A DNA stretch of 46,404 nt, from positions 25,656 to 72,059 of the forward strand of contig NZ_LWBU01000191.1 in assembly GCF_001646665.1 (NCBI RefSeq), given 5' to 3'. The notes under the pieces are model-generated. The model did not search any database and was not told the DNA's origin. It saw nothing but the letters and a program-made list of their open reading frames with translations. Shown here piece by piece: positions 32,793 through 40,585 of the stretch (positions are counted from its first letter, which is position 1; each line of letters begins with the position of its first letter). The translations under genes and the position numbers were made by a program. The DNA comes from Streptomyces noursei. Lineage in GTDB: Bacteria; Actinomycetota; Actinomycetes; Streptomycetales; Streptomycetaceae.

Positions 32793-32877
32793 GGGGCGTG
32801 GGCCCCGGACATGGGGCGGGAGCACGCACGAGGGGCGTGGGCCCCGGACAGGGGGCGGGAGCACGCACGAGGGGCGT
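32793..32877. repeat. 39-bp tandem direct repeat
   Basis: Two 39-bp copies (32793-32831 and 32832-32870) differ at one base and are followed by the first seven bases of a third. Each starts GGGGCGTGGGCCCCGG. Just before them, shorter GTCCGGGGC units repeat at 32770-32795. They lie in the convergent gap between the hydrolase and CBS genes. Confidence 0.85.
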
Positions 32878-32922
32878 GACGCGCCGTGCGCGCCACGCCC
32901 CTCGAAACCGGTCCGGCGGGCG

Positions 32923-33345
32923 TCAGCGCCGGTGCTCGTAGACCTTCTCCGCCCAGCCGGCCACCTGCGCGTCCGACAGGTGACGGGCGAGGTCGGCCTC
33001 GCTGATCATGCCGACCAGCCGCTTGTTCTCGATCACCGGGATCCGGCGGATCCGGTGGTCCTTCATCTCGCGCAGCACTTCCTCGACGTCCGCGTTCGCG
33101 TCGATCCAGCGCGGCGTGCCCTTCGCCATGTCGGCCGCCGTGACCCGCGACGGGTCGTGGCCCTGGGCCACACAGCCGACGACGATGTCGCGGTCGGTGA
33201 GGATGCCGCAGAGCCGCTCGTTCTCGTCCGCGATGGGCAGCGCGCCCACGTCGAGGTCGCGCATCATCTGCGCGGCACGGTCGAGGGTCTCGTGTGCGGG
33301 GAGCCATTCGGCTCCGGGGTGCATGATGTCCTTGGCGGTGGTCAT
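32923..33345 (-). CDS. Two-CBS-domain protein
   Basis: A 140-residue protein made only of a CBS pair: residues about 8-60 (MHPGAEWLPAHETLDRAAQM and ADENERLCGILTDRDIV) and 75-130 (DANADVEEVLREMKDHRIRR and ENKRLVGMISEADLA). Such free CBS pairs bind adenosine nucleotides or SAM and are often stress proteins in actinomycetes. TDRDI and the Ser/Asp in ISEAD are nucleotide-site residues. The ATG at 33345 gives the usual start (MTTAKDIMHPG). Confidence 0.9.
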   Translation of the reverse strand: MTTAKDIMHPGAEWLPAHETLDRAAQMMRDLDVGALPIADENERLCGILTDRDIVVGCVAQGHDPSRVTAADMAKGTPRWIDANADVEEVLREMKDHRIRRIPVIENKRLVGMISEADLARHLSDAQVAGWAEKVYEHRR

Positions 33346-33445
33346 GGGGTTCTTTGCCTCCGAAAACGCCTGAGAGCGCCGTACGCCGGTCCCCGAGCGC
33401 CTCCATTCTCATCGCGCCCCCGCCACCCCGCGACCGGTGCTCGGC

Positions 33446-33484
33446 CGTACGGCCGCCCCGGGACGACCCCGGGGCGGCCGTACG
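33446..33484 (-). terminator. Strong terminator of the DUF3105-DUF305 unit
   Basis: CGTACGGCCGCCCCGGG (33446-33462) pairs perfectly with CCCGGGGCGGCCGTACG (33468-33484), 17 bp around a 5-base loop. It begins 18 bases beyond the DUF305 stop on the minus strand. Confidence 0.85.
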
Positions 33485-33502
33485 CGGCACGGGCACCGGC
33501 GG

Positions 33503-34150
33503 CTACGGCGTGGCGCCGCGCGCCTTCAGCAGATCGGCCATCAGCAGGATCTCCGACTCCTGGGCGTCGACCATCCCCTGCGCCAGGTCCCGCTCCACGC
33601 CGGGCCGGCACGCGTCGACACAGCCCTGCGCCATGTGCACCCCGCCCTTGTGGTGCGCGGTCATCAGCCGCAGGTACAGGACCTCGGCCTGCCGGCCGCT
33701 CGCCGCCCGCAGCCGGTCCAGCTCGGCCGCCGTGGCCATGCCCGGCATCAGCGCGCCGGAGTGCCCGGAGCCGTGCGACGGCATGCCCATCCAGGCCATC
33801 GGCTCGACGCCCGGCGCCACCTTCGGCAGGCCCCACATGTCCAGCCAGCCCAGCATCATGCCGCGCTGGTTGGCCTGCGTGTTGGCGATGTCGTACGCCA
33901 GCCGGCGCACCTCCTCGTCCTGCGTGCGGTCCCGCACGATGAACGACATCTCCACCGCCTGCTGGTGGTGCACCGACATGTCCCGGGCGAACCCGGCGTC
34001 CGCCGAATCCACCGCGGGCGCGGCGGTGGCGTCACCGGCCGTCTCCCCGGGACCCGCCGACGAGACCGTGGCCGCCCCGGCGAACAGCAGCGCCAGCACC
34101 ACCGCGGTGATGGCCGCCCACTGCGTACGCGTCACCGGCGTACGCGTCAC
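33503..34150 (-). CDS. DUF305 family secreted protein
   Basis: A 215-residue exported protein. An N-terminal hydrophobic segment (AAITAVVLALLFAGAATV, about 12-29) is a signal or anchor. The DUF305 domain is a ferritin-like four-helix bundle with the two hallmark motifs DMSVHHQQAVEMSF and LMTAHHKGGVHMAQ, each with a His pair, plus Met-rich MAWMGMPSHG. DUF305 proteins are repeatedly found with copper-handling genes. The GTG at 34150 overlaps the DUF3105 stop codon (GTGA), so the two are translationally coupled. Confidence 0.9.
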   Translation of the reverse strand: MTRTPVTRTQWAAITAVVLALLFAGAATVSSAGPGETAGDATAAPAVDSADAGFARDMSVHHQQAVEMSFIVRDRTQDEEVRRLAYDIANTQANQRGMMLGWLDMWGLPKVAPGVEPMAWMGMPSHGSGHSGALMPGMATAAELDRLRAASGRQAEVLYLRLMTAHHKGGVHMAQGCVDACRPGVERDLAQGMVDAQESEILLMADLLKARGATP

Positions 34151-34797
34151 TGCGGGTCCAGCCCGTTGGTGCACGCCGCGCCCGGCTCGGGCGTCTGCGG
34201 GCCCTGCACGTACTTGGTGAAGAAGGCGTCCACCCGCGGGTCGTCGGCGCCGTCGACGGTGACCTGCTTGCCCCACGCGCTCAGCATGATCGCGCCGGCC
34301 TGGTCCTTGACCGGGCTCATGAAGGAGTAGGAGGTCTTGCCGACCTTCTCCTCCAGCTTCTTGACCTCCGCGGCGGGGGCCTTGTCGTTGTACGTCACCC
34401 ATACCGCGCCGTGCTCCAGCGAGTGCACGGCGTTCCGCTCGGGAACCGGCTTCTTGTAGACGTCCCGGTCGCAGTTCAGCCACACCTGGTCGTGGTCGCC
34501 GCCGACCGGGGGCTTCATCGGGTACGTCACGGGCTTGGTGACGTGGTTGCGGCCCAGCTTCTTGGCGTCCCAGGACTTCTCGTCCGAGATGGGAGCCTTG
34601 GCGGCCGCCTCCCGCTGCTCCTTCTCCTTGTTCTCCTCGTTCAGCACGTATCCGCCGAAGCCCACCAGACCGGCGACGACGAGGGCGCTGACGGAGATGG
34701 TGATGATGCGGGTGCGGCGCTCGCGGGCCTGCTCGGCGCGGCGCATCTGCTCTATCCGGGCGCGGCGGTCGGCGGTGGACGATCGGTTGGCAGCCAT
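34147..34797 (-). CDS. DUF3105 family membrane-anchored protein
   Basis: A 216-residue protein: a basic cytoplasmic N-terminus (residues 1-30, RRARIEQMRRAEQARERRTR), one transmembrane helix (IITISVSALVVAGLVGFGGY, about 31-50), then an external DUF3105 domain with RNAVHSLEHGAVWVTYNDKA and LNCDRDVYKKPV. Two cysteines in the external part (near LNCDRD and AACTNG) could form a disulfide or bind metal. Function unknown. It leads a coupled pair with DUF305; a hairpin upstream separates it from the His/Gly-repeat gene. AAGGAAGG stands before the ATG. Confidence 0.9.
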   Translation of the reverse strand: MAANRSSTADRRARIEQMRRAEQARERRTRIITISVSALVVAGLVGFGGYVLNEENKEKEQREAAAKAPISDEKSWDAKKLGRNHVTKPVTYPMKPPVGGDHDQVWLNCDRDVYKKPVPERNAVHSLEHGAVWVTYNDKAPAAEVKKLEEKVGKTSYSFMSPVKDQAGAIMLSAWGKQVTVDGADDPRVDAFFTKYVQGPQTPEPGAACTNGLDPQ

Positions 34798-34913
34798 GGT
34801 GGCCTTCCTTCGTGGGGGAGTGGAGTGGGTGTGTCGGCGCCCGGAACTGCGACGGGCCGCCCAGGGTCTTCCTTCGTCCGGACCGGGCGTCACGAGCCCG
34901 GCGCCGGACGCCG

Positions 34914-34939
34914 CTCGCCGATCCGGTCCGATCGGCAAG
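34914..34939 (-). terminator. Hairpin terminator next to CCTAGG, class shared with 46174-46219
   Basis: On the minus strand CTTGCCGATC pairs with GATCGGCGAG around six bases; the single imperfect pair is a G-U wobble only in that orientation, which fits a transcript coming from the gene at 34947. The stem lies right behind that gene's TAG, which is part of CCTAGG. The same GTCTTG-CGATC stem with CCTAGG occurs after the DinB gene. Confidence 0.65.
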
Positions 34940-34946
34940 ACACCCC

Positions 34947-35375
34947 CTAGGTCCGCAACACCTGGAGCACATGGAGGTCCGGCGCGCGCGGCCGCTCCCC
35001 CGCCGCGGCGGGCGGGCCGGCACGGCGGTGCGGCCCCACCCACGCGAGGTCGTCCGTCTGGGGCGGGGGGTCGAGGGGCGGAGCGGTGAGCACGGCGGGC
35101 GTGAGGTACGGGAAGAGCCCGCAGTCCCCCCGGTCGTACGGACACACGTACGCGGTGATCGTGTGCCCGGAGGCCATGTGCCCGGCGACCGTGTGCCCGG
35201 AGACGGTGTGCCCGGAGGCCGTGTACGCCGCGGCCGTCCGCGCGTGGCCGGCGCCCCGGCGGTCGGCGCCGCCGTCGTGCGGGGCGAGGCAGACGAAGAG
35301 CACGGCGAACAGCGTCGCCACGGCGCCCACCAGCGCCATGGGACGCGCGATGCGTATGAGCCCGTGGCCCCCCAT
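34947..35375 (-). CDS. Secreted or membrane protein with SGHTV repeats, function unknown
   Basis: A 142-residue protein with one hydrophobic segment near the N-terminus (MALVGAVATLFAVLFVCLAP). It is followed by four to five copies of a five-residue unit (ASGHT, VSGHT, VAGHM, ASGHT) and then a Pro-rich tail ending in DLHVLQVLRT. The ending and size resemble DUF6153-like Streptomyces proteins, which I cannot confirm. Regular His spacing suggests metal binding, in line with the DUF305 neighbour. The ATG at 35375 is chosen because it starts the signal-like region; the frame extends 13 codons further. Confidence 0.6.
   Translation of the reverse strand: MGGHGLIRIARPMALVGAVATLFAVLFVCLAPHDGGADRRGAGHARTAAAYTASGHTVSGHTVAGHMASGHTITAYVCPYDRGDCGLFPYLTPAVLTAPPLDPPPQTDDLAWVGPHRRAGPPAAAGERPRAPDLHVLQVLRT
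35161..35235. repeat. 15-bp tandem repeat inside the SGHTV gene
   Basis: Five 15-bp units of the type GTGTGCCCGGAGGCC run from 35161 to 35235, the last one diverged. They encode the five-residue (S/A)GH repeat on the minus strand and keep the reading frame. Confidence 0.85.
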
Positions 35376-35406
35376 GGGCGCTGATGTTAATGGGCGGACC
35401 ACCCGG

Positions 35407-36486
35407 TCAGCCACGGCCGTCGGGCGTAGCGAGCGCCAGCAGCGCCACGTCGTCGGCCACCTCCCCCGCGTACGAGGACAGATCCCGCCACACCGACCGC
35501 ACCAGGTCCACCGGGGAGACGGGCCGCGCGCCCGCCCCCAGCCGGTCCACCAGCGGGTAGAAGGCCCCGGTGGCGTCCCGCGCCTCCGTCACCCCGTCCG
35601 TGTGCGCCAGCAGCATGTCCGCGGGCCCGACCTGCACCGCCACCGCCTCCGGCGCCCGGAACTCCGTCAGCCCCAGCCCCAGCGGAGCCCCCGGCGTCAG
35701 CCGCACCTCCCGCGCCCCGCCCTCGCCCACCAGCAGCGGCGCCGGGTGGCCGCAGCTGAGGACCCGTACCGCCGCACCGTCCGGCGGGAACTCCACCAGC
35801 ACCGCCGTCGCGAACACCTCCGTCTCGCCCCGCCCCGCCGAGTCCACCACCAGGCGCCGGTCCAGCCGGCCCGCCACCCCGGCCAGCTCCGGCTCGTCCA
35901 GCACCGCCTCCCGGAACGCCCCCAGCAGCGCCGACACCGTTCCGACCGCCGCCAGCCCGTGCCCCTTCACGTCCGCAACGATCGCCCGCACCCCGTACGG
36001 CCCGTCCTGCACGTCGTAGAGATCGCCGCCCACCAGCGTGCCCCGCTCCGCCGCCCGGTACAGCGCCCCGCACCGCACCGGCCCCACCTGCTCCGGCAAC
36101 GGCGGCAGCACGGCGAGCTGGGCCGCCTCCGCGACCGTGCGCACCGACACCAGCTGCGCGTCCCGCCGCACCCGTACCCCCGCCAGCACCACGCTGACCG
36201 CCCCGATCAGCCCGAACGCCAGCAGGTCGCCGTAGGTGACGTCGTCGGCGCGGATCGACGGCATCAGCAGCAGCGCGAACATGGTGCCCGCCACCATGGC
36301 GGTGCCGAACATCCCGTACAGCAGCGTCGTCAGGGGCGGGACCACGGCGAAGGCGAAACCGAGCTGAACGCTCCGTGGCGTGGTGAGCTGGACGACGACC
36401 AGCAGCACCATGGTCAGCCACGGCAGCAGGCGCAGCCAGATCGGCGGCTTGCCGGCGCCGGGCAGCTGCTCCGTGCCACGGTCCAT
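35407..36486 (-). CDS. Membrane PP2C/SpoIIE-type Ser/Thr phosphatase
   Basis: A 359-residue protein. Three to four transmembrane helices occupy about residues 15-105 (WLRLLPWLTMVLLVVVQL; FAFAVVPPLTTLLYGMF; AGTMFALLLM; LLAFGLIGAVSVVLAGV). The cytoplasmic SpoIIE/RsbU-type catalytic domain has LVGGDLYDVQ, IVADVKGHGLAA, LLAHTDGVTEARD and ADDVALLAL, so all metal-binding Asp positions are present. Such enzymes dephosphorylate anti-anti-sigma factors in stress and development control. No sigma or anti-sigma gene is adjacent. The ATG at 36486 is chosen to begin just before the first helix. Divergent from glnA2. Confidence 0.88.
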   Translation of the reverse strand: MDRGTEQLPGAGKPPIWLRLLPWLTMVLLVVVQLTTPRSVQLGFAFAVVPPLTTLLYGMFGTAMVAGTMFALLLMPSIRADDVTYGDLLAFGLIGAVSVVLAGVRVRRDAQLVSVRTVAEAAQLAVLPPLPEQVGPVRCGALYRAAERGTLVGGDLYDVQDGPYGVRAIVADVKGHGLAAVGTVSALLGAFREAVLDEPELAGVAGRLDRRLVVDSAGRGETEVFATAVLVEFPPDGAAVRVLSCGHPAPLLVGEGGAREVRLTPGAPLGLGLTEFRAPEAVAVQVGPADMLLAHTDGVTEARDATGAFYPLVDRLGAGARPVSPVDLVRSVWRDLSSYAGEVADDVALLALATPDGRG

Positions 36487-36605
36487 GGGACCAGTCTGCG
36501 AGGCCTCCGTTACCTGTGCCACAGAGCTCCGTGCACTATGGGTTCGCAACGTGCACGAAACCGTGTGGTGGCATGCTGGCCTGATCAGCGAGGATGGGTG
36601 TGGAC

Positions 36606-37967
36606 ATGGACAAGCAGCAGGAATTCGTACTCCGTACGCTCGAGGAGCGCGACATCCGTTTCGTGCGCCTGTGGTTCACGGACGTGCTCGGCTTCCTGAA
36701 GTCCGTCGCCGTGGCCCCCGCCGAGCTCGAGCAGGCCTTCGACGAGGGCATCGGCTTCGACGGCTCGGCGATCGAGGGCTTCGCCCGGGTGTACGAGTCA
36801 GACATGATCGCCAAGCCCGATCCGGGCACCTTCCAGATCCTGCCGTGGCGGGCGGAGGCACCGGGCACGGCCCGGATGTTCTGCGACATCCTGATGCCCG
36901 ACGGCTCGCCGTCCTTCGCCGACCCCCGCTACGTCCTCAAGCGGATCCTCGCCAAGACCTCCGACCTCGGGTTCACCTTCTACACCCACCCCGAGATCGA
37001 GTTCTTCCTGCTGAAGGACAAGCCGCTGGACGGCTCCCGCCCCACCCCGGCGGACAACTCCGGCTACTTCGACCACACGCCCCAGAACGTGGGCATGGAC
37101 TTCCGCCGCCAGGCGATCACCATGCTGGAATCGATGGGCATCTCGGTCGAGTTCAGCCACCACGAGGGCGCCCCCGGCCAGCAGGAGATCGACCTCCGCT
37201 ACGCCGACGCCCTGTCGACCGCCGACAACATCATGACGTTCCGCCTGGTGATGAAGCAGGTCGCGCTGGAGCAGGGCGTGCAGGCCACCTTCATGCCGAA
37301 GCCGTTCTCGGAGTACCCCGGCTCGGGCATGCACACCCACCTCTCCCTCTTCGAGGGCGACCGCAACGCCTTCTACGAGTCCGGCGCCGAGTACCAGCTC
37401 TCCAAGGTGGGCCGCTCCTTCATCGCCGGTCTGCTGAGGCACGCCGCCGAGATCTCGGCCGTCACCAACCAGTGGGTCAACTCCTACAAGCGCATCTGGG
37501 GCGGCTCCACCCGCACCGCCGGCTCGGGCGGCGAGGCCCCCTCCTACATCTGCTGGGGCCACAACAACCGCTCCGCCCTGATCCGCGTCCCCATGTACAA
37601 GCCGGGCAAGACCGGCTCGGCCCGCGTCGAGGTCCGCTCCATCGACTCGGGCGCCAACCCCTACCTCACGTACGCCGTCCTGCTGGCCGCCGGCCTGAAG
37701 GGCATCGAGGAGGGCTACGAACTCCCGGCCGGCGCCGACGACGACGTCTGGGCCCTCTCCGACGCCGAACGCCGCGCCATGGGCATCGAGCCCCTGCCGC
37801 AGAACCTGGGCGAGGCGATCTCCCTGATGGAGCGCAGCGAACTGGTCGCCGAGACCCTCGGCGAGCACGTCTTCGACTTCTTCCTCCGCAACAAGAAGCA
37901 GGAGTGGGAGGAGTACCGCTCCGAGGTCACCGCCTTCGAGCTCCGCAAGAACCTCCCGGTGCTGTAA
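36606..37967 (+). CDS. glnA2: Glutamine synthetase-like protein, GlnA2 type
   Basis: A 453-residue class I glutamine synthetase-fold ligase. N-terminal beta-grasp has RFVRLWFTDVLGFLKSV; catalytic parts include YTHPEIEFFLL, HHEGAPGQQEIDLRYADAL, PGSGMHTHLSLF, WGHNNRSALIRVP and EVRSIDSGANPYLTYAVLL. The NLYDLP-like adenylylation site of the main GlnA is replaced by IEPLPQNLGEAI, so GlnE control is unlikely. From memory the sequence matches Streptomyces GlnA2, reported to glutamylate polyamines instead of ammonia; this role is recalled, not shown here. I place the start at ATG 36606 (MDKQQEF), with an in-frame ATG at 36594 as alternative. A strong terminator follows. Confidence 0.93.
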   Translation: MDKQQEFVLRTLEERDIRFVRLWFTDVLGFLKSVAVAPAELEQAFDEGIGFDGSAIEGFARVYESDMIAKPDPGTFQILPWRAEAPGTARMFCDILMPDGSPSFADPRYVLKRILAKTSDLGFTFYTHPEIEFFLLKDKPLDGSRPTPADNSGYFDHTPQNVGMDFRRQAITMLESMGISVEFSHHEGAPGQQEIDLRYADALSTADNIMTFRLVMKQVALEQGVQATFMPKPFSEYPGSGMHTHLSLFEGDRNAFYESGAEYQLSKVGRSFIAGLLRHAAEISAVTNQWVNSYKRIWGGSTRTAGSGGEAPSYICWGHNNRSALIRVPMYKPGKTGSARVEVRSIDSGANPYLTYAVLLAAGLKGIEEGYELPAGADDDVWALSDAERRAMGIEPLPQNLGEAISLMERSELVAETLGEHVFDFFLRNKKQEWEEYRSEVTAFELRKNLPVL

Positions 37968-38382
37968 CCCCAGGTCAGCCCTGGTACCACCACTGCACGG
38001 CACTCCGGGCCGACGGTCACCGACCGTCGGCCCGGAGCCGTCTCAGCCGCTCTGGGCCGTCTGCGGGCCGTCCGACGTCGCGGGAGGCCCTGTGTGCGCC
38101 GTCGACGGTCCGCCGAGCGCGCCTGCGCAAGTTTTCTCGGGGTATTTCGAATGTGCCCGCGCGCCGGACGCCGGAGGGGCCCGTCCCGCCGACTGCCGCG
38201 CCACCGGCGGCGTTCGCGACTCGCCCTCGGCAGACCCGTCCTCCACCCGCGCCGGATCGGCATGGACCGCTGGGAGGCCCTGCCCTTAGCCTGACCGTCG
38301 TTCGAAGATCAATGTGTCGGGCGGGTCTCCGGAACGCCGCTCGCAGGGGGCTGTGCCATGCACAGCAGGGGGAGCGCGCCTG
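37968..38382. other. Intergenic region after glnA2
   Basis: This 415-base gap holds the glnA2 terminator at 38005-38035 and, near 38125-38150, a short less GC-rich patch (GTTTTCTCGGGGTATTTCGA). Short open frames at 38092 and 38094 have no ribosome binding site or recognisable product. The ribosome binding site GGGGGAG for the next gene lies near 38369. Confidence 0.5.
38005..38035 (+). terminator. Terminator of glnA2
   Basis: CCGGGCCGACGGT (38005-38017) and ACCGTCGGCCCGG (38023-38035) form a perfect 13-bp stem around CACCG, 38 bases past the stop codon. Confidence 0.85.
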
Positions 38383-39735
38383 ATGTCAGGCAGAGCAGGG
38401 CTCATGAAGGCGCTGGTGGGGATCGGCGTTGTGCTGGGGGTGATCGGATCCATCACCGCCTGGTTCCTGTCGTTCGAGGGCTATCTGCCTGGCGACGCCA
38501 TGGTGCGGACCTGGGCCACCACGAAAGACCGGCCCAGCGACGACAAGGCCAACGACAGCTGGGTCGTCGGGGACGTCGCCGTCCGCGCCCGGTTCGATGC
38601 GGTGACCGGCTTCGGCATCGCCGACGGGCAGGACGGCAAGAAGCTCTGGGAGTTCGTACCGCCCGGCCGCGCCCAGATCTGCGGAAGCGCGCCTCGCGCG
38701 GACGAGGGGGTCCTCCTCGTCGCGTACGGCACGGAGAGCCGCGCCACCAGTGACGGCAGCGGCAAGCCTGCCGCGCCGGGCAAGGGCTGCTCGACCGTCC
38801 TCGCCTTCGACACGAAGGACGGGCGAGAGCTGTGGCGCGTCCCCCGGACCGTCTCGGACGGCCGCTTTCCCGGCGACACGTTCCTGGAAGCGGGGGGCGG
38901 CCTGGCCCTGGTCGAACACGAGCGGACCGAGCAGGAGGCGCGGGCGCCGGGTGGCAACCGTTCCCTGCGCGCCCTCGACCTCCGCACGGGTAAGGTCCGT
39001 TGGACGGCGGCCGTCCCCGGCACCTGCGGGGTGTGGGACACGTCCGTGGGCAAGGAAGAAGTCCACGCCGTCCTGGCCTGCGGCGGGGAGGACGCGGACG
39101 ACCCGGGCTCCGGCAGCGGCGAGGACGTCGAGATGATGGCGGCGGCCTTCGGCCGCGGCACCGGCGCCCTGAAGTGGAACGTTCCCATCGATGCCCGTCG
39201 CCCCGTGTCGACGGACTCCAGCGTGGTCATCGAGTCGGCCGACCCCTTGGTGCTGAGGGTCGTGCGGGCCTCGAACAGCAACTCGGACGAGGCGACGGGC
39301 ACGTTCGTCTCCTTCGGCCGGGACGGGCGTACCCGGCCGGGCATCGAGCTCAGCGGCGACTACGGCCAGATCGACGAGGCGGAGGTCGTCGGCGAGCGGA
39401 TGTACGCACTGGCATGGACCTATTCCAAGGGACGGCACTACCGGCTGATCGCCTTCGACCTGAAAACCGGCGAAGAGGTGTGGAACAACAAGTTGGACGA
39501 GCCTGCGGCCGGGCTGGCCGTGCGAGGCGACCGGGTCACCGTGCTGTGCGAGTGGTCGACCCAGGCCAGCGCCATCACCGAGCTGCTCGTGTACGACGCC
39601 GCCGACGGTGAGGAACTCGACGAGCGTCATTTCCGTGAGGAAGCGCCCAGCGGCTACTTCTTCGAGCACGGCGGGCGGATCATCGTCGCCGGGGAGGCCG
39701 GCGACCATGCCTTCACCGCGTTCGAGCGCTGGTGA
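38383..39735 (+). CDS. Membrane-anchored PQQ-like beta-propeller protein
   Basis: A 450-residue protein with one N-terminal transmembrane helix (LVGIGVVLGVIGSITAWFL, about 11-29) and a large external domain. Blade motifs of the PQQ type recur: FDAVTGFGIADGQDGKKLWE, AFDTKDGRELWRVP, ALDLRTGKVRWTA, AFDLKTGEEVWN and VYDAADGEELDE. Cofactor binding cannot be claimed; actinomycete members are often propeller scaffolds. GGGGGAG lies before ATG 38383. Codon use is somewhat less extreme in GC than its neighbours (for example GAT, TAT and AAA codons), which may point to a more recent origin. Confidence 0.8.
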   Translation: MSGRAGLMKALVGIGVVLGVIGSITAWFLSFEGYLPGDAMVRTWATTKDRPSDDKANDSWVVGDVAVRARFDAVTGFGIADGQDGKKLWEFVPPGRAQICGSAPRADEGVLLVAYGTESRATSDGSGKPAAPGKGCSTVLAFDTKDGRELWRVPRTVSDGRFPGDTFLEAGGGLALVEHERTEQEARAPGGNRSLRALDLRTGKVRWTAAVPGTCGVWDTSVGKEEVHAVLACGGEDADDPGSGSGEDVEMMAAAFGRGTGALKWNVPIDARRPVSTDSSVVIESADPLVLRVVRASNSNSDEATGTFVSFGRDGRTRPGIELSGDYGQIDEAEVVGERMYALAWTYSKGRHYRLIAFDLKTGEEVWNNKLDEPAAGLAVRGDRVTVLCEWSTQASAITELLVYDAADGEELDERHFREEAPSGYFFEHGGRIIVAGEAGDHAFTAFERW

Positions 39736-39782
39736 GCCGACGGCTGTTCTCCTGCGACGATCACCGGCTGGTCTGACAACGT

Positions 39783-39805
39783 GCCCCGCGCCCTGGCGCG
39801 GGGGC
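39783..39805. terminator. Hairpin between propeller and cold-shock-like genes
   Basis: CCCCGCGCC (39784-39792) is complementary to GGCGCGGGG (39795-39803). The apparent loop is only two bases, so the top pairs must open in RNA. It is 48 bases past the propeller gene and directly upstream of the next gene's -10 box. Confidence 0.5.
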
Positions 39806-39814
39806 GAAAGCCCG

Positions 39815-39830
39815 TAGGGTTCGTCGCATG
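39815..39830 (+). promoter_or_regulatory. -10 box of leaderless cold-shock-like gene
   Basis: TAGGGT at 39815-39820 stands seven bases before the ATG at 39828. No ribosome binding site precedes the ATG, so a leaderless mRNA is likely. Confidence 0.55.
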
Positions 39831-40052
39831 GTGATGGCGACCGTTCGTGAGTGGCGCGAGGAGGAGGGGTGGGGAGTGCTCGACTCCCCGGAGACCCCCG
39901 GCGGCTGCTGGGGGCACTACTCCCACATCCGTATGGACGGGTTCCGCACGCTGGAGCCGGGGCAGCGGGTCGACCTGGAGTGGGAGGCCCCCGGCTTCCG
40001 GCAGGACGGGTACGACTACCGGGCGGTGACCATCCTGCCCCGGCCCGCCTGA
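39828..40052 (+). CDS. Cold-shock-domain-like small protein
   Basis: A 74-residue protein similar in layout to cold shock proteins: ATVREWREEEGWGVLDSPET corresponds to the K-W-F-N-x-x-K-G-F/Y-G-F strand, GGCWGHYSHIRMDGFRTLEPGQRVDLEWE to the rest of the barrel. The aromatic RNP1 positions are partly replaced (W-G-V-L for Y-G-F-I), so nucleic acid binding may be weak or altered. An in-frame ATG at 39834 is an alternative start. This diverged group of CSD proteins is common in Streptomyces. Confidence 0.75.
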   Translation: MVMATVREWREEEGWGVLDSPETPGGCWGHYSHIRMDGFRTLEPGQRVDLEWEAPGFRQDGYDYRAVTILPRPA

Positions 40053-40071
40053 CGTCCACGGGCGGGCGGGA

Positions 40072-40473
40072 TCAGACGGCCAGGGAGACGTGCTCGCCTT
40101 CCGGCCGGTTGCCGTAGAGCGTCCAGATGCGGTTCAACTCCTGCTGGTAGTACAGGGTGTGCAGGCTGAACACGAACACCAGGATGAGGCCGATCCACGG
40201 GTTGCACGTCGGCGTCATGCCGGCCGCCCGCTGCATGCGGGCGATGCGGTCACCCGTGTTGTAGACCGAGATGAACGGCGGCACGATCAGGATCCAGCCC
40301 AGGGCGATGGCCACCACCGCCATGCCGGGCCGGACGTCGATGCGTTCGTCGAAGTCACGCGCCTCGCGGTTCACCTTGTAGTACCAGACCAGGTGGTAGA
40401 TCCCCAAGGTGATCAGCGGCCAGATGAGCCACACGAGGAAGATGTTCCGTGTCTTGCCGACGCGGCCGGTCAT
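40072..40473 (-). CDS. DUF4234 membrane protein
   Basis: A 133-residue protein with three to four helices. It matches DUF4234: TRNIFLVWLIWPLITLGIYHLVWYYKVNRE, then a helix at VVAIALGWILIVPPFISVYNTGDRI and a last one at WIGLILVFVFSLHTLYYQQELN. Function unknown. ATG at 40473 is chosen by the family N-terminus; GGAGGTGCC lies just upstream. It is the last gene of a run of minus-strand genes, but a terminator separates it from the methyltransferase. Confidence 0.85.
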   Translation of the reverse strand: MTGRVGKTRNIFLVWLIWPLITLGIYHLVWYYKVNREARDFDERIDVRPGMAVVAIALGWILIVPPFISVYNTGDRIARMQRAAGMTPTCNPWIGLILVFVFSLHTLYYQQELNRIWTLYGNRPEGEHVSLAV

Positions 40474-40549
40474 AGGCACCTCCGCTGTGGTCCTCCGTCC
40501 AGTGCAGCACGGCGGGCCCCGTGGCGCGCGCCGGACGGGAGGGCGCGCG

Positions 40550-40578
40550 GGGGCCGGCCGTTCCGGACGACCGGCCCC
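40550..40578 (-). terminator. Terminator of the methyltransferase gene
   Basis: GGGGCCGG (40550-40557) pairs with CCGGCCCC (40571-40578) around 13 bases, starting seven bases beyond the methyltransferase stop. Confidence 0.6.
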
Positions 40579-40585
40579 AGGGACA

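Noticed and set aside
36487..36605. GlnR box upstream of glnA2
   Set aside because: Only a single GAAAC half site near 36559 was seen, without the paired GTnAC/GAAAC arrangement.
38092..38294. Small open frames of about 65 codons after glnA2
   Set aside because: No ribosome binding site, no recognisable pattern, and they overlap each other in two frames.
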